DNA of 64,000 nt from Rhizobium esperanzae (GCF_014197615.1 NZ_JACIFY010000019.1:1-64000), one strand, 5' to 3'; shown: positions 1-9,314, counted from the first letter of the stretch. Numbers and translations: made by a program. The notes: a model not told the origin generated them from the sequence alone.

Positions 1-12
1 CGGCTTGCCCAT
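1..12 (-). CDS. 5' end of an unidentified gene running off the left edge
   Basis: A minus-strand ATG (positions 12-10) is preceded at good spacing by a strong AAGGAG ribosome binding site, and only four codons (Met-Gly-Lys-Pro) lie inside the window. The combination is convincing as a translation start, but nothing can be said about the product. The response regulator at 92-478 lies upstream on the same strand, so the two could be cotranscribed. Confidence 0.45.
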
Positions 13-91
13 GGTCGATCTCCTTCCATGCACAAGTGAATCACAAATCAAGCTTCAACGGAATCCTGAATCACGTAAGCTGCGACACGCT

Positions 92-478
92 TTAGTGGAA
101 GTCGGCGGACCCCTGCCCGAACAAAGCTTCCGCGATCTTTCCCAATTCCGTCGGCTTCTCGCATAGCGCAAAGCCCGTGAACCTCACGGGAATTACCGAC
201 GGGTCGAAGGCCGTGGCAAATACAAACGGGATATTGCGGCGTTCAAGCTCCTCGGCGACCGGAAAGACAAATTCGCCCTCCAGGTGAACATCGAGGATTG
301 CTGCGTCGATCTTCTCGTTCTCGACACGCTCGAGAGCCGCGCTCACCCGGGCGACCGGGCCGACGACGACAGCACCGGCTTTCTCAAGTTTCCACCGTGT
401 CTCATCTGCCAGGAAATATTCATCTTCGACAATCAGTACGCGTTTTCCCGCAAAGAGCTCGATGGCCGAATTTTCCAA
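92..478 (-). CDS. Single-domain response regulator (receiver domain only)
   Basis: This is a stand-alone receiver domain of 128 residues with no output domain, so it probably acts by protein-protein contact or as a phosphate sink. The acidic pocket (VEDE near residue 18) and the phospho-acceptor Asp in AILDVHLEG are visible, as is the conserved Lys near the C terminus (ALCEKP). I prefer the TTG start at 478 because an AGAGGAG ribosome site lies just upstream and the family begins close to the KRVLIVEDE strand. The reading frame continues upstream to 577 without family resemblance. A possible general-stress (EcfG-type) promoter lies at 573-597. Single-domain regulators are frequent members of the general stress regulon in Rhizobiales, but the partner kinase is unknown. 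Confidence 0.8.
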   Translation of the reverse strand: MENSAIELFAGKRVLIVEDEYFLADETRWKLEKAGAVVVGPVARVSAALERVENEKIDAAILDVHLEGEFVFPVAEELERRNIPFVFATAFDPSVIPVRFTGFALCEKPTELGKIAEALFGQGSADFH

Positions 479-572
479 AGCCTCGCTCCTCTGATCCAAT
501 TGTGACCGACCGGCAGCCGCCGGACGGCTTTTCCCGATCGTGTGCCATCGTCTTCGATCCGGCTGAACAACC

Positions 573-597
573 AACATACCGCAGCCGCGAATGTTCC
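573..597 (-). promoter_or_regulatory. Possible EcfG (RpoE2-type) sigma factor promoter
   Basis: Read on the minus strand this is GGAAC, a 16-base spacer, then TGTT. The consensus I know for the alphaproteobacterial general-stress sigma factor EcfG is GGAAC-N15-17-cGTT, so one base of the -10 differs. It would start transcription near 566, giving a leader of about 90 bases before the TTG start of the response regulator. This is a pattern match only. Confidence 0.35.
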
Positions 598-634
598 CGG
601 CGTATTGACGACAGCGGCAACAGACTGATTCTCG

Positions 635-1135
635 CTATCGGTCAGCCAACCGCTTCTCCAGATGCACCTTTTCGAGTTCGACGCCCATACTCCGGGAAAA
701 TTCACGACCGCGCCAGACGATGGTGAAACCGCAAGATTCGTAGAGCCGGATCGCGCCCGTATTCCTGGCATGCGTGTCGAGGCGGGCCGTCGCCAGCCCT
801 TCCGCCGCCATCAGCTCGCACAGATAAACCAAGAGAGCCCGACCGACGCCCCTGCCCTGATGATCGGGGCACACCCAGAGATCCGACACATAATTCGGTT
901 CGTTTTCGCGCGCGCCCCAGCCGATGATCGCCTTGCCATGTTCGGCAACGAAGATCTCGCCTTTCGTCTCTCCGGGGAAGATCGCGAACTCGCGCCGAAC
1001 CCTGACAATCACATCGGGATCGCGATAGCTGTCTTCGTAGGCGCCGCTTGCGGCCCATGCGGCGAAGCCGACGGCGCCGACCGCTTCGTGGTCGGCCGCC
1101 GCTATCTTTCGGATCGTAAGGTCCGTTACCACCAC
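635..1135 (-). CDS. GNAT family N-acetyltransferase
   Basis: This 166-residue protein has the GNAT fold: the acetyl-CoA-binding motif A reads as [14 protein letters not shown] around residues 88-101, followed by the RLYESCGF motif B near residues 129-136. The acyl acceptor is unknown. The GTG start at 1135 overlaps the last codons of gatA by 10 bases, so translation is probably coupled and the gene is the third in a gatC-gatA-acetyltransferase operon. A link to tRNA amidation is not implied by the sequence; it may simply share the promoter. Confidence 0.85.
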   Translation of the reverse strand: MVVTDLTIRKIAAADHEAVGAVGFAAWAASGAYEDSYRDPDVIVRVRREFAIFPGETKGEIFVAEHGKAIIGWGARENEPNYVSDLWVCPDHQGRGVGRALLVYLCELMAAEGLATARLDTHARNTGAIRLYESCGFTIVWRGREFSRSMGVELEKVHLEKRLADR

Positions 1136-2607
1136 TTGGCCGGCGTAAACCGGCCGGCCGCCTGTTCGATGACATGGGCGGTTTTGAAGAGGGTTTCCTC
1201 GTCGAAGGGCTTGCCGATCAGTTGCAGGCCGAGCGGCAGGCCTTTCTGGTCGAGGCCGGCGGGCACGGCGATGCCCGGCAGGCCAGCCATGTTGACCGTC
1301 ACCGTGAAGATGTCGTTCAGATACATCTTCACCGGATCGGCAGCGAGATCCTCATCGGCGATGCCGAAGGCGGAGGACGGTGTCGCCGGCGTCAGGATGG
1401 CGTCGACGCCGGCATCGAAGGCAAGCTCGAAATCGCGCTTGATCAGCGTGCGGACCTTCTGGGCGCGGATGTAATAGGCATCGTAATAACCGGCCGACAG
1501 CACATAGGTGCCGATCATGATGCGGCGCTTGACTTCCTGGCCGAAGCCGGCGGCACGCGTCTTCTCGTACATGTCGACGATATCCTTGCCGTCGACGCGC
1601 AGGCCGTAGCGCACGCCGTCGTAACGCGCGAGGTTCGAGGACGCCTCGGCCGGAGCGACGATATAATAGGCCGGAAGGGCGTATTTGGTGTGCGGCAGCG
1701 AGATGTCGACGATCTCGGCACCGGCTTCCTTCAGCCAGACAATGCCCTGGCGCCAGAGGGTCTCGATCTCCTCGGGCATGCCGTCGACGCGATATTCGTT
1801 CGGAATGCCGATCTTCATGCCCTTCAGCGACTGGCCGAGGACGGCCTCGTAATCCGGCACCGGCAGATCGACCGATGTCGTGTCCTTGGCGTCGACGCTT
1901 GCCATCGATTTCAAAAGGATGGCGGCATCGCGCACGTCGCGGGCGATCGGGCCTGCCTGGTCGAGCGAAGAGGCGAAGGCGACGGTGCCCCAGCGCGAGC
2001 AGCGGCCATAGGTCGGCTTGATGCCGACGGTGCCGGTGAAGGCGGCCGGCTGGCGGATCGAGCCGCCGGTGTCCGTGGCGGTGGCGCCAGCGCACAGATG
2101 GGCGGCGACAGCCGCGGCCGAACCGCCGGAGGAACCGCCGGGCACGAGTTGCTGATTGGAGCCTGACGCACGCCAGGGATTGATCACCGGGCCGTAATAG
2201 GACGTCTCGTTGGAAGAGCCCATGGCGAACTCGTCCATGTTGAGCTTGCCGAGCATGACGGCGCCGTCATCCCAGAGGTTCTGCGTCACGGTCGATTCAT
2301 AACGCGGCTCGAAACCATCGAGAATGTGGCTGCAGGCCTGGGTATGCACGCCGACCGTGGCAAAGAGATCCTTGATGCCGAGCGGAATGCCTTCGAGCTC
2401 GCCGGCCTTGCCGGCGGCGATGCGCTCGTCGGAGTTCTTGGCCATGACACGGGCGAGATCCGGCGTCGTCTTGATATAGGCATTCAGCCGGCCATTGGCC
2501 GCATCGATCGCCGAGATATAGGCCTCGGTCAGTTCGAGTGCGGTGATTTCCTTGGCGCGCAGCTTCTGGCGGGCTTCGGCAATGGTCAGGCTGGTGAGTT
2601 CGCTCAT
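1126..2607 (-). CDS. gatA: Aspartyl/glutamyl-tRNA(Asn/Gln) amidotransferase subunit A
   Basis: GatA is the glutaminase subunit of GatCAB, which converts mischarged Glu-tRNA(Gln) (and Asp-tRNA(Asn)) to the correctly amidated form. The 493 residues match the family length. The amidase signature is complete: the catalytic Lys in [10 protein letters not shown], the Gly/Ser-rich [14 protein letters not shown] stretch and the nucleophile serine context [11 protein letters not shown]. It starts at ATG 2607, 58 bases after gatC, and its last codons overlap the acetyltransferase start. gatB is not in this window, which is usual in rhizobia where gatB is separate from gatCA. Confidence 0.97.
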   Translation of the reverse strand: MSELTSLTIAEARQKLRAKEITALELTEAYISAIDAANGRLNAYIKTTPDLARVMAKNSDERIAAGKAGELEGIPLGIKDLFATVGVHTQACSHILDGFEPRYESTVTQNLWDDGAVMLGKLNMDEFAMGSSNETSYYGPVINPWRASGSNQQLVPGGSSGGSAAAVAAHLCAGATATDTGGSIRQPAAFTGTVGIKPTYGRCSRWGTVAFASSLDQAGPIARDVRDAAILLKSMASVDAKDTTSVDLPVPDYEAVLGQSLKGMKIGIPNEYRVDGMPEEIETLWRQGIVWLKEAGAEIVDISLPHTKYALPAYYIVAPAEASSNLARYDGVRYGLRVDGKDIVDMYEKTRAAGFGQEVKRRIMIGTYVLSAGYYDAYYIRAQKVRTLIKRDFELAFDAGVDAILTPATPSSAFGIADEDLAADPVKMYLNDIFTVTVNMAGLPGIAVPAGLDQKGLPLGLQLIGKPFDEETLFKTAHVIEQAAGRFTPAKWW

Positions 2608-2665
2608 GGTGTTTTCGCTTCAGATCTTGAAAATGGCAACAGGGTCGGAAAGAGGCTTCGAAGCC

Positions 2666-2953
2666 TTATTCGACGACTTTCGGCACCAGGAAGAAATTAT
2701 GATCGGTGACGGGCGCGTTGGCGACGACATCGGCAGCCTTGCTGCCGTCGGTCACCGCATCGGTCCGCTTCTTCATCGCCATCGGGGTTACCGAGGTCAT
2801 CGCCTCGACGCCGTCGACATTCACTTCGGAGAGCTGCTCGACGAAGCCGAGGATGCCGTTCAGCTCGCCGACCATGCGATTTGCCTCGTCTTCGGAGACG
2901 GCAATACGGGCAAGGTGGGCGACGCGCTTCACGGTGGCAAGATCGACGGACAT
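2666..2953 (-). CDS. gatC: Aspartyl/glutamyl-tRNA amidotransferase subunit C
   Basis: GatC is the small clamp that wraps between GatA and GatB in the amidotransferase. The protein is 95 residues, normal for the family, and begins with the typical pattern [22 protein letters not shown], in which helix one carries the conserved AxLARI core. Near the middle [13 protein letters not shown] matches the GatC motif that inserts between the larger subunits. The ATG at 2953 is preceded by GGAG. It is the first gene of the gatC-gatA operon and lies 69 bases after the hydrolase gene start-side neighbour on the same strand. Confidence 0.95.
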   Translation of the reverse strand: MSVDLATVKRVAHLARIAVSEDEANRMVGELNGILGFVEQLSEVNVDGVEAMTSVTPMAMKKRTDAVTDGSKAADVVANAPVTDHNFFLVPKVVE

Positions 2954-3022
2954 GGCATTCTCCGGATAGGATTTTTCCTACCCGCTATAAAGGCCATGTC
3001 CGCCCGGTGCAACGGGGTTTCG

Positions 3023-3727
3023 TCAGATCGACAGGCTCTCGGCAGGCTTGAGCGCCTTCACATCGGTCTTCGATCCTTCCATGCCGGCGACGAATTTATC
3101 GGCCGTCTGATCGATGATCGGGAAGGTGCCGAAGTGGCAGGGGATCGCGGTCTTGAAGTTGAAATAGCGCCGGCAGGCAAGAGCCGCCACCGCGCCGCCC
3201 ATGGTGAAGCGGTCGCCGATCGGCACGAGGCCGATGTCGGGCTGGTGCAATTCGTTGATCAGCGCCATGTCGGAGAAGATGTCGGTATCGCCCATGGCGA
3301 GAATCGAGGCCTCGTCTTCGAAATGCAGCATCAGGCCGTTGGCATTGCCAAGCGCATGCGAGACACCGTCCTCGGTGATCTGGGCAGACGAGTGCAGCGC
3401 ATTGGTGAAGGTTGCCGAGAAGCTGCCGAGCGCGACCGTGCCGCCGGTATTGCCCATCTCGATCTTGTCGACGCCCTTGGAGCCGAGCCAGGCGGCGAGA
3501 TCGGCATTGGCGAGGACGACGGCGCCGGTTTCCTTGGCAAGCGCCACTGTATCGCCGACATGGTCGCCATGGCCATGTGTCAGAAGGATGTGGGTGATGC
3601 CCGCCGAAACGTCCTTGATATCCTGGCCGGAAAAGGAGGCGTTATAGCTGAGGAAGGGATCGAGCAGGATCTTCGCCTTTCCGGTCTCGATGCGGAAGGC
3701 GGAATGGCCGAGCCAGGTGATCTTCAT
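3023..3727 (-). CDS. Metal-dependent hydrolase, UPF0173 metallo-beta-lactamase fold
   Basis: A 234-residue metallo-beta-lactamase-fold protein. It opens with [14 protein letters not shown], has the metal-binding HGHGDHVGD motif at about residues 51-59, a distal Asp in [11 protein letters not shown] and a late His in IPCHFGTFP, all expected for the UPF0173 group. The substrate is unknown for the family. The ATG at 3727 has GAGGAG directly upstream. It sits upstream of gatC on the same strand and is divergent from ruvX, an arrangement I recall as common in Rhizobiales. Confidence 0.88.
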   Translation of the reverse strand: MKITWLGHSAFRIETGKAKILLDPFLSYNASFSGQDIKDVSAGITHILLTHGHGDHVGDTVALAKETGAVVLANADLAAWLGSKGVDKIEMGNTGGTVALGSFSATFTNALHSSAQITEDGVSHALGNANGLMLHFEDEASILAMGDTDIFSDMALINELHQPDIGLVPIGDRFTMGGAVAALACRRYFNFKTAIPCHFGTFPIIDQTADKFVAGMEGSKTDVKALKPAESLSI

Positions 3728-3833
3728 GAAATCTCTCCTCTATTATGGGACGCAAAAGCAGGTTTCGGGAGATCCGGATGATTTTACGCCGGATCGGCCT
3801 AAAATCTGAATCCGCATCTCATTCAAGGAATTG

Positions 3834-3881
3834 GAGCATGATGTCGTCCGAAAACCGCTCACACTTTTCGGCATCATGCTC
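3834..3881. repeat. Intergenic palindromic repeat (rhizobial mosaic-element type)
   Basis: In the 227-base gap between the divergent hydrolase and ruvX genes, a perfect 10-base inverted repeat (GAGCATGATG at 3834-3843, CATCATGCTC at 3872-3881) encloses a second stem CCGAAAA/TTTTCGG. The core AAAACCGCTCACAC recurs, diverged, at about 13711 and 61311 and in reverse near 31960. This resembles the Rhizobium-specific intergenic mosaic elements. The preceding bases 3745-3830 look like another, more decayed segment of the same mosaic. Confidence 0.65.
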
Positions 3882-3954
3882 TAAGGACATATCTCATGCG
3901 CCTGCAAAGAAAAGCGGCGGCGAGTTCAATTTCTTTTGACGGGACAAAACGGCG

Positions 3955-4446
3955 ATGACAGTGCTGACGATCGAGGAAATGGCCGGGACACTTGCCCCGC
4001 GGCAGGCGATTGCCGGCCTCGATCTCGGCACCAAGACGATCGGGCTGTCGATGTCCGATCTCGGCCGGCGTTTCGCCACGCCGCGCCCGGTGATCCGCCG
4101 CGTCAAGTTCACCATCGATGCGCAGGCGCTCTTGGATTTTGCGGCAGCCGAAAAGGTCGCGGGCTTCATCATCGGCCTGCCGATGAACATGGACGGATCG
4201 GCGGGTCCGCGGGTGCAGGCGACACGCGCCTTCGTGCGCAACATGGAGCAGAAGACGGCCCTGCCCTTCGTCTATTGGGATGAGCGGCTTTCGACGGTGG
4301 CAGCCGAACGGACGCTGCTGGAAATGGACGTCTCACGCGCCAAGCGGGCCGAACGGATCGATTCGGCCGCGGCAAGCTTCATCCTTCAGGGCGCCCTCGA
4401 CAGGCTTTCCTTGCTGGCAAGGTCGGGAGACGAGTTCAGCGCCTGA
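3955..4446 (+). CDS. ruvX: Putative pre-16S rRNA nuclease / Holliday junction resolvase YqgF
   Basis: A 163-residue RNase H-fold protein of the YqgF family, whose E. coli member processes the 5' end of 16S rRNA. The first catalytic strand [15 protein letters not shown] lies at residues 21-35. The [13 protein letters not shown] motif and the acidic residues in YWDERLST and in [13 protein letters not shown] complete the active site. The gene reads divergently from the metallo-hydrolase. Its last 61 bases overlap, tail to tail, the gene on the opposite strand that ends at 4386. Confidence 0.93.
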   Translation: MTVLTIEEMAGTLAPRQAIAGLDLGTKTIGLSMSDLGRRFATPRPVIRRVKFTIDAQALLDFAAAEKVAGFIIGLPMNMDGSAGPRVQATRAFVRNMEQKTALPFVYWDERLSTVAAERTLLEMDVSRAKRAERIDSAAASFILQGALDRLSLLARSGDEFSA

Positions 4447-4715
4447 CGCGCCCTCCACCAGGCGATGATCGACTTGCGCTTTCTGAAGCCGAGAATGGCG
4501 AAGACGACGAGGCTGTCGACCGCGATGGCGCGGGCCACGAGCGGCGGGATCGTCTCCGGCGGAAGGCCGAGCGCCTTTCCGTAAAGCTGGAAGGTCAGGT
4601 CATGGACCTGGCGCGACAGCATGAGGATGCCGAAATTCATGTCGTAATAGGAGAGCCAGTACCATCCGCCGAGAAAGACGATGGGGCCGGCCCAGAAGAT
4701 CAGAAACCACCTCAT
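4386..4715 (-). CDS. Small membrane protein, DUF6105-like
   Basis: A 109-residue protein with a strong N-terminal membrane segment (about residues 3-24, rich in Trp and Phe) and a second one at about residues 66-84 ([15 protein letters not shown]), followed by a basic cytoplasmic tail. I associate it with the DUF6105 family of Rhizobiales, of unknown function. The ATG at 4715 has GGAGAGG upstream and overlaps the stop of the preceding small gene (ATGA). Its 3' end runs 61 bases into the end of ruvX on the opposite strand, so the tail sequence is partly constrained by ruvX. Confidence 0.7.
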   Translation of the reverse strand: MRWFLIFWAGPIVFLGGWYWLSYYDMNFGILMLSRQVHDLTFQLYGKALGLPPETIPPLVARAIAVDSLVVFAILGFRKRKSIIAWWRARQALNSSPDLASKESLSRAP

Positions 4716-4909
4716 GCGGCCTCTCCTCCATGCTTGCGCGCGACGGGCAGATCGAGGGAGACCAACCAGGTCGACAGTGCCATGGTGCAAAGCACCAGGG
4801 TGGGAATTGCGATATCCAGCGCCAGAACTGCGAAAAACATCATCGCCGTTACGAAAAATGTGGCTCTGCCGATCTTGGGTCCCATGGATGTCAACTCGGA
4901 GACTCTCAC
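4712..4909 (-). CDS. Small membrane protein of unknown function
   Basis: A 65-residue protein dominated by two hydrophobic stretches (about residues 17-33 and 34-52), consistent with a membrane hairpin. It ends in an ATGA overlap with the DUF6105-like gene, which is the best evidence that it is translated. The start is uncertain: GTG at 4909 or the internal ATG at 4885 giving 57 residues. A competing in-frame extension of the downstream gene covers the same bases but looks unlike a real protein. Confidence 0.55.
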   Translation of the reverse strand: MRVSELTSMGPKIGRATFFVTAMMFFAVLALDIAIPTLVLCTMALSTWLVSLDLPVARKHGGEAA

Positions 4910-5070
4910 TCATTCCATCTCTGCTGATCCCACACTGTCGGGTTAACCCGGCCCAGGCAACGTAAACCATTTATTAAGGTTAACGCGACACCGGTTCCCT
5001 GTGGATGAAGAAGCGAGAGCGGTTCACGCTTTCACGGAAGCGCCGAACAGTGCTAGCCTTTTGCTTTTAC

Positions 5071-5112
5071 GCAATTCCCGGCAAAAGCGCTTTGCGCTTT
5101 GCCTGGAATTGC
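5071..5112. repeat. Palindromic intergenic repeat, possible tetR terminator
   Basis: GCAATTCC (5071-5078) pairs with GGAATTGC (5105-5112), and the inner bases GGCAAA/TTTGCC and AGCGC/GCGCT continue the stem, so the whole 42 bases can fold. It begins four bases beyond the TetR stop codon and would end that transcript, though a T run is weak. The type resembles the other rhizobial intergenic palindromes in this window but with a different core. Confidence 0.55.
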
Positions 5113-5116
5113 TCTA

Positions 5117-5776
5117 TCAGCCGTAGACGCCGCGCACGATACGCTTCAGCGCCGTCGCCGCCTTCTCCCAGTCCTTGGACGTCTTCAGCGACAAGCCGGC
5201 GCACTGCCCGCCGGCCGAGGCGGCAAGCACGAGGTGCTGGATCGCTGCGATGACGATGGCATTGACCGCTGCCGTATCTACGCCCTTCGGCGGCGTCAGC
5301 GAGCCGCGCATGCGTTCCAGCCAGAGAGCCAGCGCCTTCGAACGCGCTTCCGACAGCCGCCTCACCTGCTCGGTGTTTTCCGATATCTCCCAGGCGAGGA
5401 TACGGCGCATCAGCTGATCGTTTCGCAAAGCGTCGAGGAGGAGAAGTGACAGCCGCTCCATCAGGTCGCCATAAGTGAGCAGGAACATGCCGCCGGTGTC
5501 TTCCGGAATGCGATCTTTCACCCATGTGCCGAGATCGGCGCCGATCGCCTCGACCAGGCCGTCGAGGCCGCCATAATAGCGATAGATCAGCTGCTTGTCG
5601 CAGCCGGCGCGGCGGGCGACCGCATTGATGCCGAAATTCTGAAAGCCTTCCTCGGCCAGCAGCCGCTTGGCGGCGGCAAGGATCGCACGCTCGGTGGCGC
5701 CGCGATCACGCACGCGCCGTTCCGGCTCGCCGCCGGCCTCACGCGAATTTTCAAGATTGACGGCTTCATTCAGCAT
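5117..5776 (-). CDS. TetR/AcrR family transcriptional regulator
   Basis: A 219-residue regulator with the N-terminal TetR helix-turn-helix: RAILAAAKRLLAEEGFQNFGINAVARRAGCDKQLIYRYYGG, at about residues 28-69. The remaining helical domain would bind an unknown ligand. I chose the ATG at 5776 (AAGGG upstream) because an inverted repeat TCACCAATCGGTGA lies at 5796-5809, a good place for an autoregulatory operator. An earlier ATG at 5827 would put that repeat inside the gene. No divergent transporter is next to it; map, 250 bases away in the other direction, is a core gene, so the target is unclear. Confidence 0.85.
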   Translation of the reverse strand: MLNEAVNLENSREAGGEPERRVRDRGATERAILAAAKRLLAEEGFQNFGINAVARRAGCDKQLIYRYYGGLDGLVEAIGADLGTWVKDRIPEDTGGMFLLTYGDLMERLSLLLLDALRNDQLMRRILAWEISENTEQVRRLSEARSKALALWLERMRGSLTPPKGVDTAAVNAIVIAAIQHLVLAASAGGQCAGLSLKTSKDWEKAATALKRIVRGVYG

Positions 5777-5795
5777 GACCGACCCTTCCCCGCTG

Positions 5796-5809
5796 TCACC
5801 AATCGGTGA
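5796..5809. promoter_or_regulatory. Possible TetR operator
   Basis: TCACC and GGTGA form a five-base inverted repeat separated by AATC, about 20 bases upstream of the TetR start codon. The length and position suit a TetR-family autoregulatory site, but this is a short palindrome and the call is inferential. Confidence 0.3.
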
Positions 5810-6024
5810 GTAGCGGGCAGTCCTCATGCAATCAATCCTATCCCCTTGGGAAGATTGTGGATATTCCATCCCGCACGGATGATTGGCGTCGAAGGCATGC
5901 GGAGGGACGTATGCCGGGCCGATCGGATCGGCTGAGAAATCTCGTCCTTGCGGTTGATCGCGATGGACGAACCCGGCATAGCTGCATTATGAACAATTCT
6001 AATATTCTCGACTAAGGCCCTGCA

Positions 6025-6861
6025 ATGGTGAACTATATCGAAGCCTCTTCCGCGCCCTCGAAGAATACGGGCGCCATCCGGCTTTATGACGCGCAAGCAT
6101 TCGAGGGCATGCGCAGGGCATGCCAGCTGACGGCGCGCTGCCTCGATGCGCTCGCCGATATCGTCAAGCCCGGGCTGGTGACCGATGACATCGACCGATT
6201 CGTCTTCGATTTCGGCATGGATCACGGCGCCCACCCGGCGACGCTGAACTATCGCGGCTACACCAAATCGACCTGCACCTCGATCAACCACGTCGTCTGC
6301 CACGGCATTCCGAACGACAAGCCGCTGCGTGAAGGCGATATCGTCAATATCGACGTCACCTTCGTGCTTGACGGCTGGCACGGCGATTCCAGCCGGATGT
6401 ACCCTGTCGGCACGATCAAGCGCGCCGCCGAGCGGCTACTCGAGGTTACCTACGAATCGCTGATGCGCGGCATTGCCGCCGTCAGGCCGGGTGCGCGCAC
6501 CGGCGCGATCGGCGAGGCGATCCAGACCTTTGCCGAGGCCGAGCGCTGCTCGGTGGTGCGTGATTTCTGCGGCCACGGCGTCGGCCGGCTGTTTCACGAT
6601 TCGCCGAATATCTTGCATTACGGCCGCGCCAACGAGGGGCCGGAGCTGCGCGAAGGTATGATCTTCACCATCGAGCCGATGATCAATCTCGGCCGGCCGC
6701 ATGTGAAGGTGCTGGCCGACGGCTGGACGGCGGTCACCCGCGACCGCTCGCTTTCGGCGCAGTACGAACACACCGTCGGCGTCACCTCCGACGGCTGCGA
6801 GATATTCACGCTGTCGCCCGGCGGCCTCGACCGCCCCGGTCTGTCGCCATACAACGGGTGA
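6025..6861 (+). CDS. map: Type I methionine aminopeptidase
   Basis: Removes the initiator methionine from nascent proteins at the ribosome. The 278 residues carry all five metal ligands of the family: two Asp in [16 protein letters not shown] (about residues 109-124), the His in [12 protein letters not shown], the Glu in [10 protein letters not shown] and the Glu in QYEHTVGV. The ATG at 6025 has AAGG upstream at suitable spacing. It is followed by radC after 7 bases, a pairing I recall from other Rhizobiales, so the two probably form an operon. Confidence 0.96.
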   Translation: MVNYIEASSAPSKNTGAIRLYDAQAFEGMRRACQLTARCLDALADIVKPGLVTDDIDRFVFDFGMDHGAHPATLNYRGYTKSTCTSINHVVCHGIPNDKPLREGDIVNIDVTFVLDGWHGDSSRMYPVGTIKRAAERLLEVTYESLMRGIAAVRPGARTGAIGEAIQTFAEAERCSVVRDFCGHGVGRLFHDSPNILHYGRANEGPELREGMIFTIEPMINLGRPHVKVLADGWTAVTRDRSLSAQYEHTVGVTSDGCEIFTLSPGGLDRPGLSPYNG

Positions 6862-6868
6862 CGCTGCG

Positions 6869-7687
6869 ATGGCGAAAGGCCCTGTTTCGACATCTTCCGA
6901 CGACGAGCTGCCTTTCCCAACGCAAGAGCCCATGGCCGACGAACGCTCGTTCTTCGGCAAACAGAAACCGTCCATGTCGAAAGCCGGGAGCGCCCTGCCC
7001 GCCTCGCTTGCCGGGCAAGAGCATTATCATGGCCATCGCGAGCGGTTGCGCGACCGCTTCCGCGAGCTCGGCGACACCGCGCTTGCCGACTACGAAATCC
7101 TCGAGCTCCTGCTCTTCCGGCTGATTCCGCGGCGTGACACCAAGCCGATCGCCAAGGCGCTGATCGAACGCTTCGGCTCGCTTTCCGGCGTCTTCGGCGC
7201 GCCGCCGGCGCTGCTGACAGAGGTGAAGGGCGTCGGCGAGGCTGTCGCCCTCGACCTGAAACTGATCTCGACCGTCGCCCACCGGACCCTGAAGAGCGAG
7301 CTCCGGAGCAAGCAGGTGCTCTCCTCCTGGTCGTCGGTCATCCAGTATTGCCACGCCGCCATGGCGCATGAAACGCGCGAACAATTCCGCATTCTCTTCC
7401 TCGACAAGCGCAACGTGCTGATCGCCGACGAGGTGCAGGGCCGCGGCACCGTCGACCATACACCGGTCTATCCGCGCGAGGTGGTCAAACGCGCGCTGGA
7501 GCTTTCGGCAACGGCGATGATCCTGGTGCACAACCACCCTTCCGGCGATCCGACACCATCACGCGCCGACATCGACATGACGAAGGTGATCATCGATGCC
7601 GCCAAGGCGCTCGACATCACCGTCCACGACCACGTCATTATCGGCAAGGACGGCCATGTCAGCCTGAAGGGGCTGAAGCTGATCTGA
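6869..7687 (+). CDS. radC: RadC family JAB/MPN-domain protein
   Basis: A 272-residue RadC (UPF0758) protein. After a low-complexity 45-residue N terminus it has the helix-hairpin-helix region (residues about 46-135, including [16 protein letters not shown]) and the JAB metalloprotease-like domain with the conserved motif [18 protein letters not shown] near residues 214-231. The role of RadC is unsettled; the old DNA-repair assignment is not well supported. A second, decayed copy of its last ~48 codons lies at 9108-9314, behind the hydroxy-acid dehydrogenase gene. Confidence 0.93.
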   Translation: MAKGPVSTSSDDELPFPTQEPMADERSFFGKQKPSMSKAGSALPASLAGQEHYHGHRERLRDRFRELGDTALADYEILELLLFRLIPRRDTKPIAKALIERFGSLSGVFGAPPALLTEVKGVGEAVALDLKLISTVAHRTLKSELRSKQVLSSWSSVIQYCHAAMAHETREQFRILFLDKRNVLIADEVQGRGTVDHTPVYPREVVKRALELSATAMILVHNHPSGDPTPSRADIDMTKVIIDAAKALDITVHDHVIIGKDGHVSLKGLKLI

Positions 7688-7891
7688 AGAGGAAATGGGC
7701 CGACCGCCGACGAAGCGCGGAGCGCCAGCACGTCGGCTGTCGATTGGGCGAGGTCGCAGGCAAGCATTCGAGGCAAGCGACGATTGAGGAAAGCTGGAAT
7801 TGACATCAATCGCTGGTGCGCGATTGTATGCAATCCGGCCCCACCACACGCCGACCGATATCCGCCAGACATACCGAGAAGATGAAGCTCC

Positions 7892-9079
7892 ATGACGATC
7901 TCCAGCGGCAACACTGATCGATCAACCCGGCTCTGCCGCGACGTGCTTTGCCTCGATGATTTTGAAATGAAGGCCCGGCGACATCTGCCGAAGCCTCTGT
8001 TCGGTTATATCGCCGGCGCAACCGAGACCAATGCGTCGCTGCGCCATAACGCGGCAGCCTTCCAGGCCTATGCCTTCCGCCCTCGTGTCCTTCGGGACGT
8101 CTCCGGACGCAGCACCGAGACGAGCCTCTTCGGCAAGACCCATGCCGTGCCGTTCGGCATCGCGCCGATGGGGATCAGCGCGTTGATGGCCTATCGAGGC
8201 GACATCGTGCTTGCGCAAGGAGCGGACCAATCGGGAATGCCGATGATCATCAGCGGTTCATCACTCATCCCTCTGGAAGAGATCGCTGCGGTTTCGCCAC
8301 AAGCATGGTTTCAGGCCTATCTGCCCGGCGAACCCGACCGTATTGATGCTCTCGTCGATCGCGTCGCTGCGGCCGGCATCCGCACGCTTCTGCTGACCGT
8401 GGACACGGCGACGCTGCCCAATCGCGAAAACAATGTAAGGGCCGGGTTTTCGACGCCTTTGCGTCCCGGTCTGCGCCTGGCCTGGCAGGGCATTTCGCAC
8501 CCGCGCTGGACCACCGGCACATTCCTGCGCACGATTGTCCGGCACGGCATTCCGCATTTTGAAAATTCCTATGCCACACGAGGCGCGCCGATCATCTCCT
8601 CGAACGTCACGCGCGATTTCGGCAGGCGTGATCATCTCAACTGGGAGCATCTGGAGCGGATCCGCAAGAGGTGGTCCGGCACGCTTGTGGTCAAGGGGAT
8701 CATGCATCCTGAAGACGCGGCACGGGCTGCCGATACCGGGGCGGATGGCGTGATCGTCTCCAATCACGGCGGCCGCCAATTGGACGGCACCGCATCTCCC
8801 CTTCAGGTGCTTCCGGAGATTGCGGCCCGTGTTGGAGACCGCACCGCGGTCATGGTCGACGGCGGCTTCAGGCGCGGAACTGACATCATGAAGGCCCTGG
8901 CCCTCGGAGCCTGTTTTGTGTTCGTCGGCAGGCCGTTCCTTTACGCTGCAGCCGTCGCAGGCCTACCGGGCGTGCTGAAGGCGGCTGATATCCTGAAGAG
9001 GGAACTGCATAGCAATATGGCTTTGCTCGGCGTTACCAAGGTGAGCGATATTTCCGCTGACTACATCACCCGGGCGTGA
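7892..9079 (+). CDS. lldD: FMN-dependent alpha-hydroxy-acid dehydrogenase, L-lactate dehydrogenase-like
   Basis: A 395-residue member of the glycolate oxidase / L-lactate dehydrogenase family. FMN and substrate residues are present: PFGIAPMGISAL near residue 88, QAYLPG, the active-site block VSNHGGRQLDG near residues 289-299, and MVDGGFRRGTDIMKALALGA with the phosphate-binding Gly. It would oxidise an L-2-hydroxy acid such as lactate and pass electrons to quinones or oxygen. No lactate permease or regulator is adjacent. It is sandwiched between radC and a radC 3' remnant, which suggests it was inserted here. The 204 bases before it hold no gene that I can see. Confidence 0.88.
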   Translation: MTISSGNTDRSTRLCRDVLCLDDFEMKARRHLPKPLFGYIAGATETNASLRHNAAAFQAYAFRPRVLRDVSGRSTETSLFGKTHAVPFGIAPMGISALMAYRGDIVLAQGADQSGMPMIISGSSLIPLEEIAAVSPQAWFQAYLPGEPDRIDALVDRVAAAGIRTLLLTVDTATLPNRENNVRAGFSTPLRPGLRLAWQGISHPRWTTGTFLRTIVRHGIPHFENSYATRGAPIISSNVTRDFGRRDHLNWEHLERIRKRWSGTLVVKGIMHPEDAARAADTGADGVIVSNHGGRQLDGTASPLQVLPEIAARVGDRTAVMVDGGFRRGTDIMKALALGACFVFVGRPFLYAAAVAGLPGVLKAADILKRELHSNMALLGVTKVSDISADYITRA

Positions 9080-9107
9080 AGCCTTCGAATGATCCGAAGA
9101 CGATCAC

Positions 9108-9314
9108 ATGCTGCACCGACAACACGGGCTCATTGCCGGCGACCCGGCACCGTCGCGTACCGACATTAAAACGACGAAGGTGATCATCGATGCCGCCAAG
9201 GCGTTCGATATTATCGTCCAAGACCACGTCATTATCGGTTGGGCCGGCCATCTCAGACTGAAGGGGTTGAAGCTGATCCGAAAAGCACAGGGCGGGCTGA
9301 ATCGGCGGCCGTAA
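9108..9314 (+). pseudogene. Remnant of a radC 3' end
   Basis: Read in frame, these bases encode [20 protein letters not shown] and continue through [19 protein letters not shown], closely matching the end of RadC (residues about 220-272) but with substitutions and no N-terminal two thirds; the RadC stop codon is changed to CGA so the frame reads on to 9314. Nucleotide similarity to 7545-7687 is roughly 80 percent by eye. It is separated from intact radC by the hydroxy-acid dehydrogenase. There is no plausible independent function. Confidence 0.8.
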
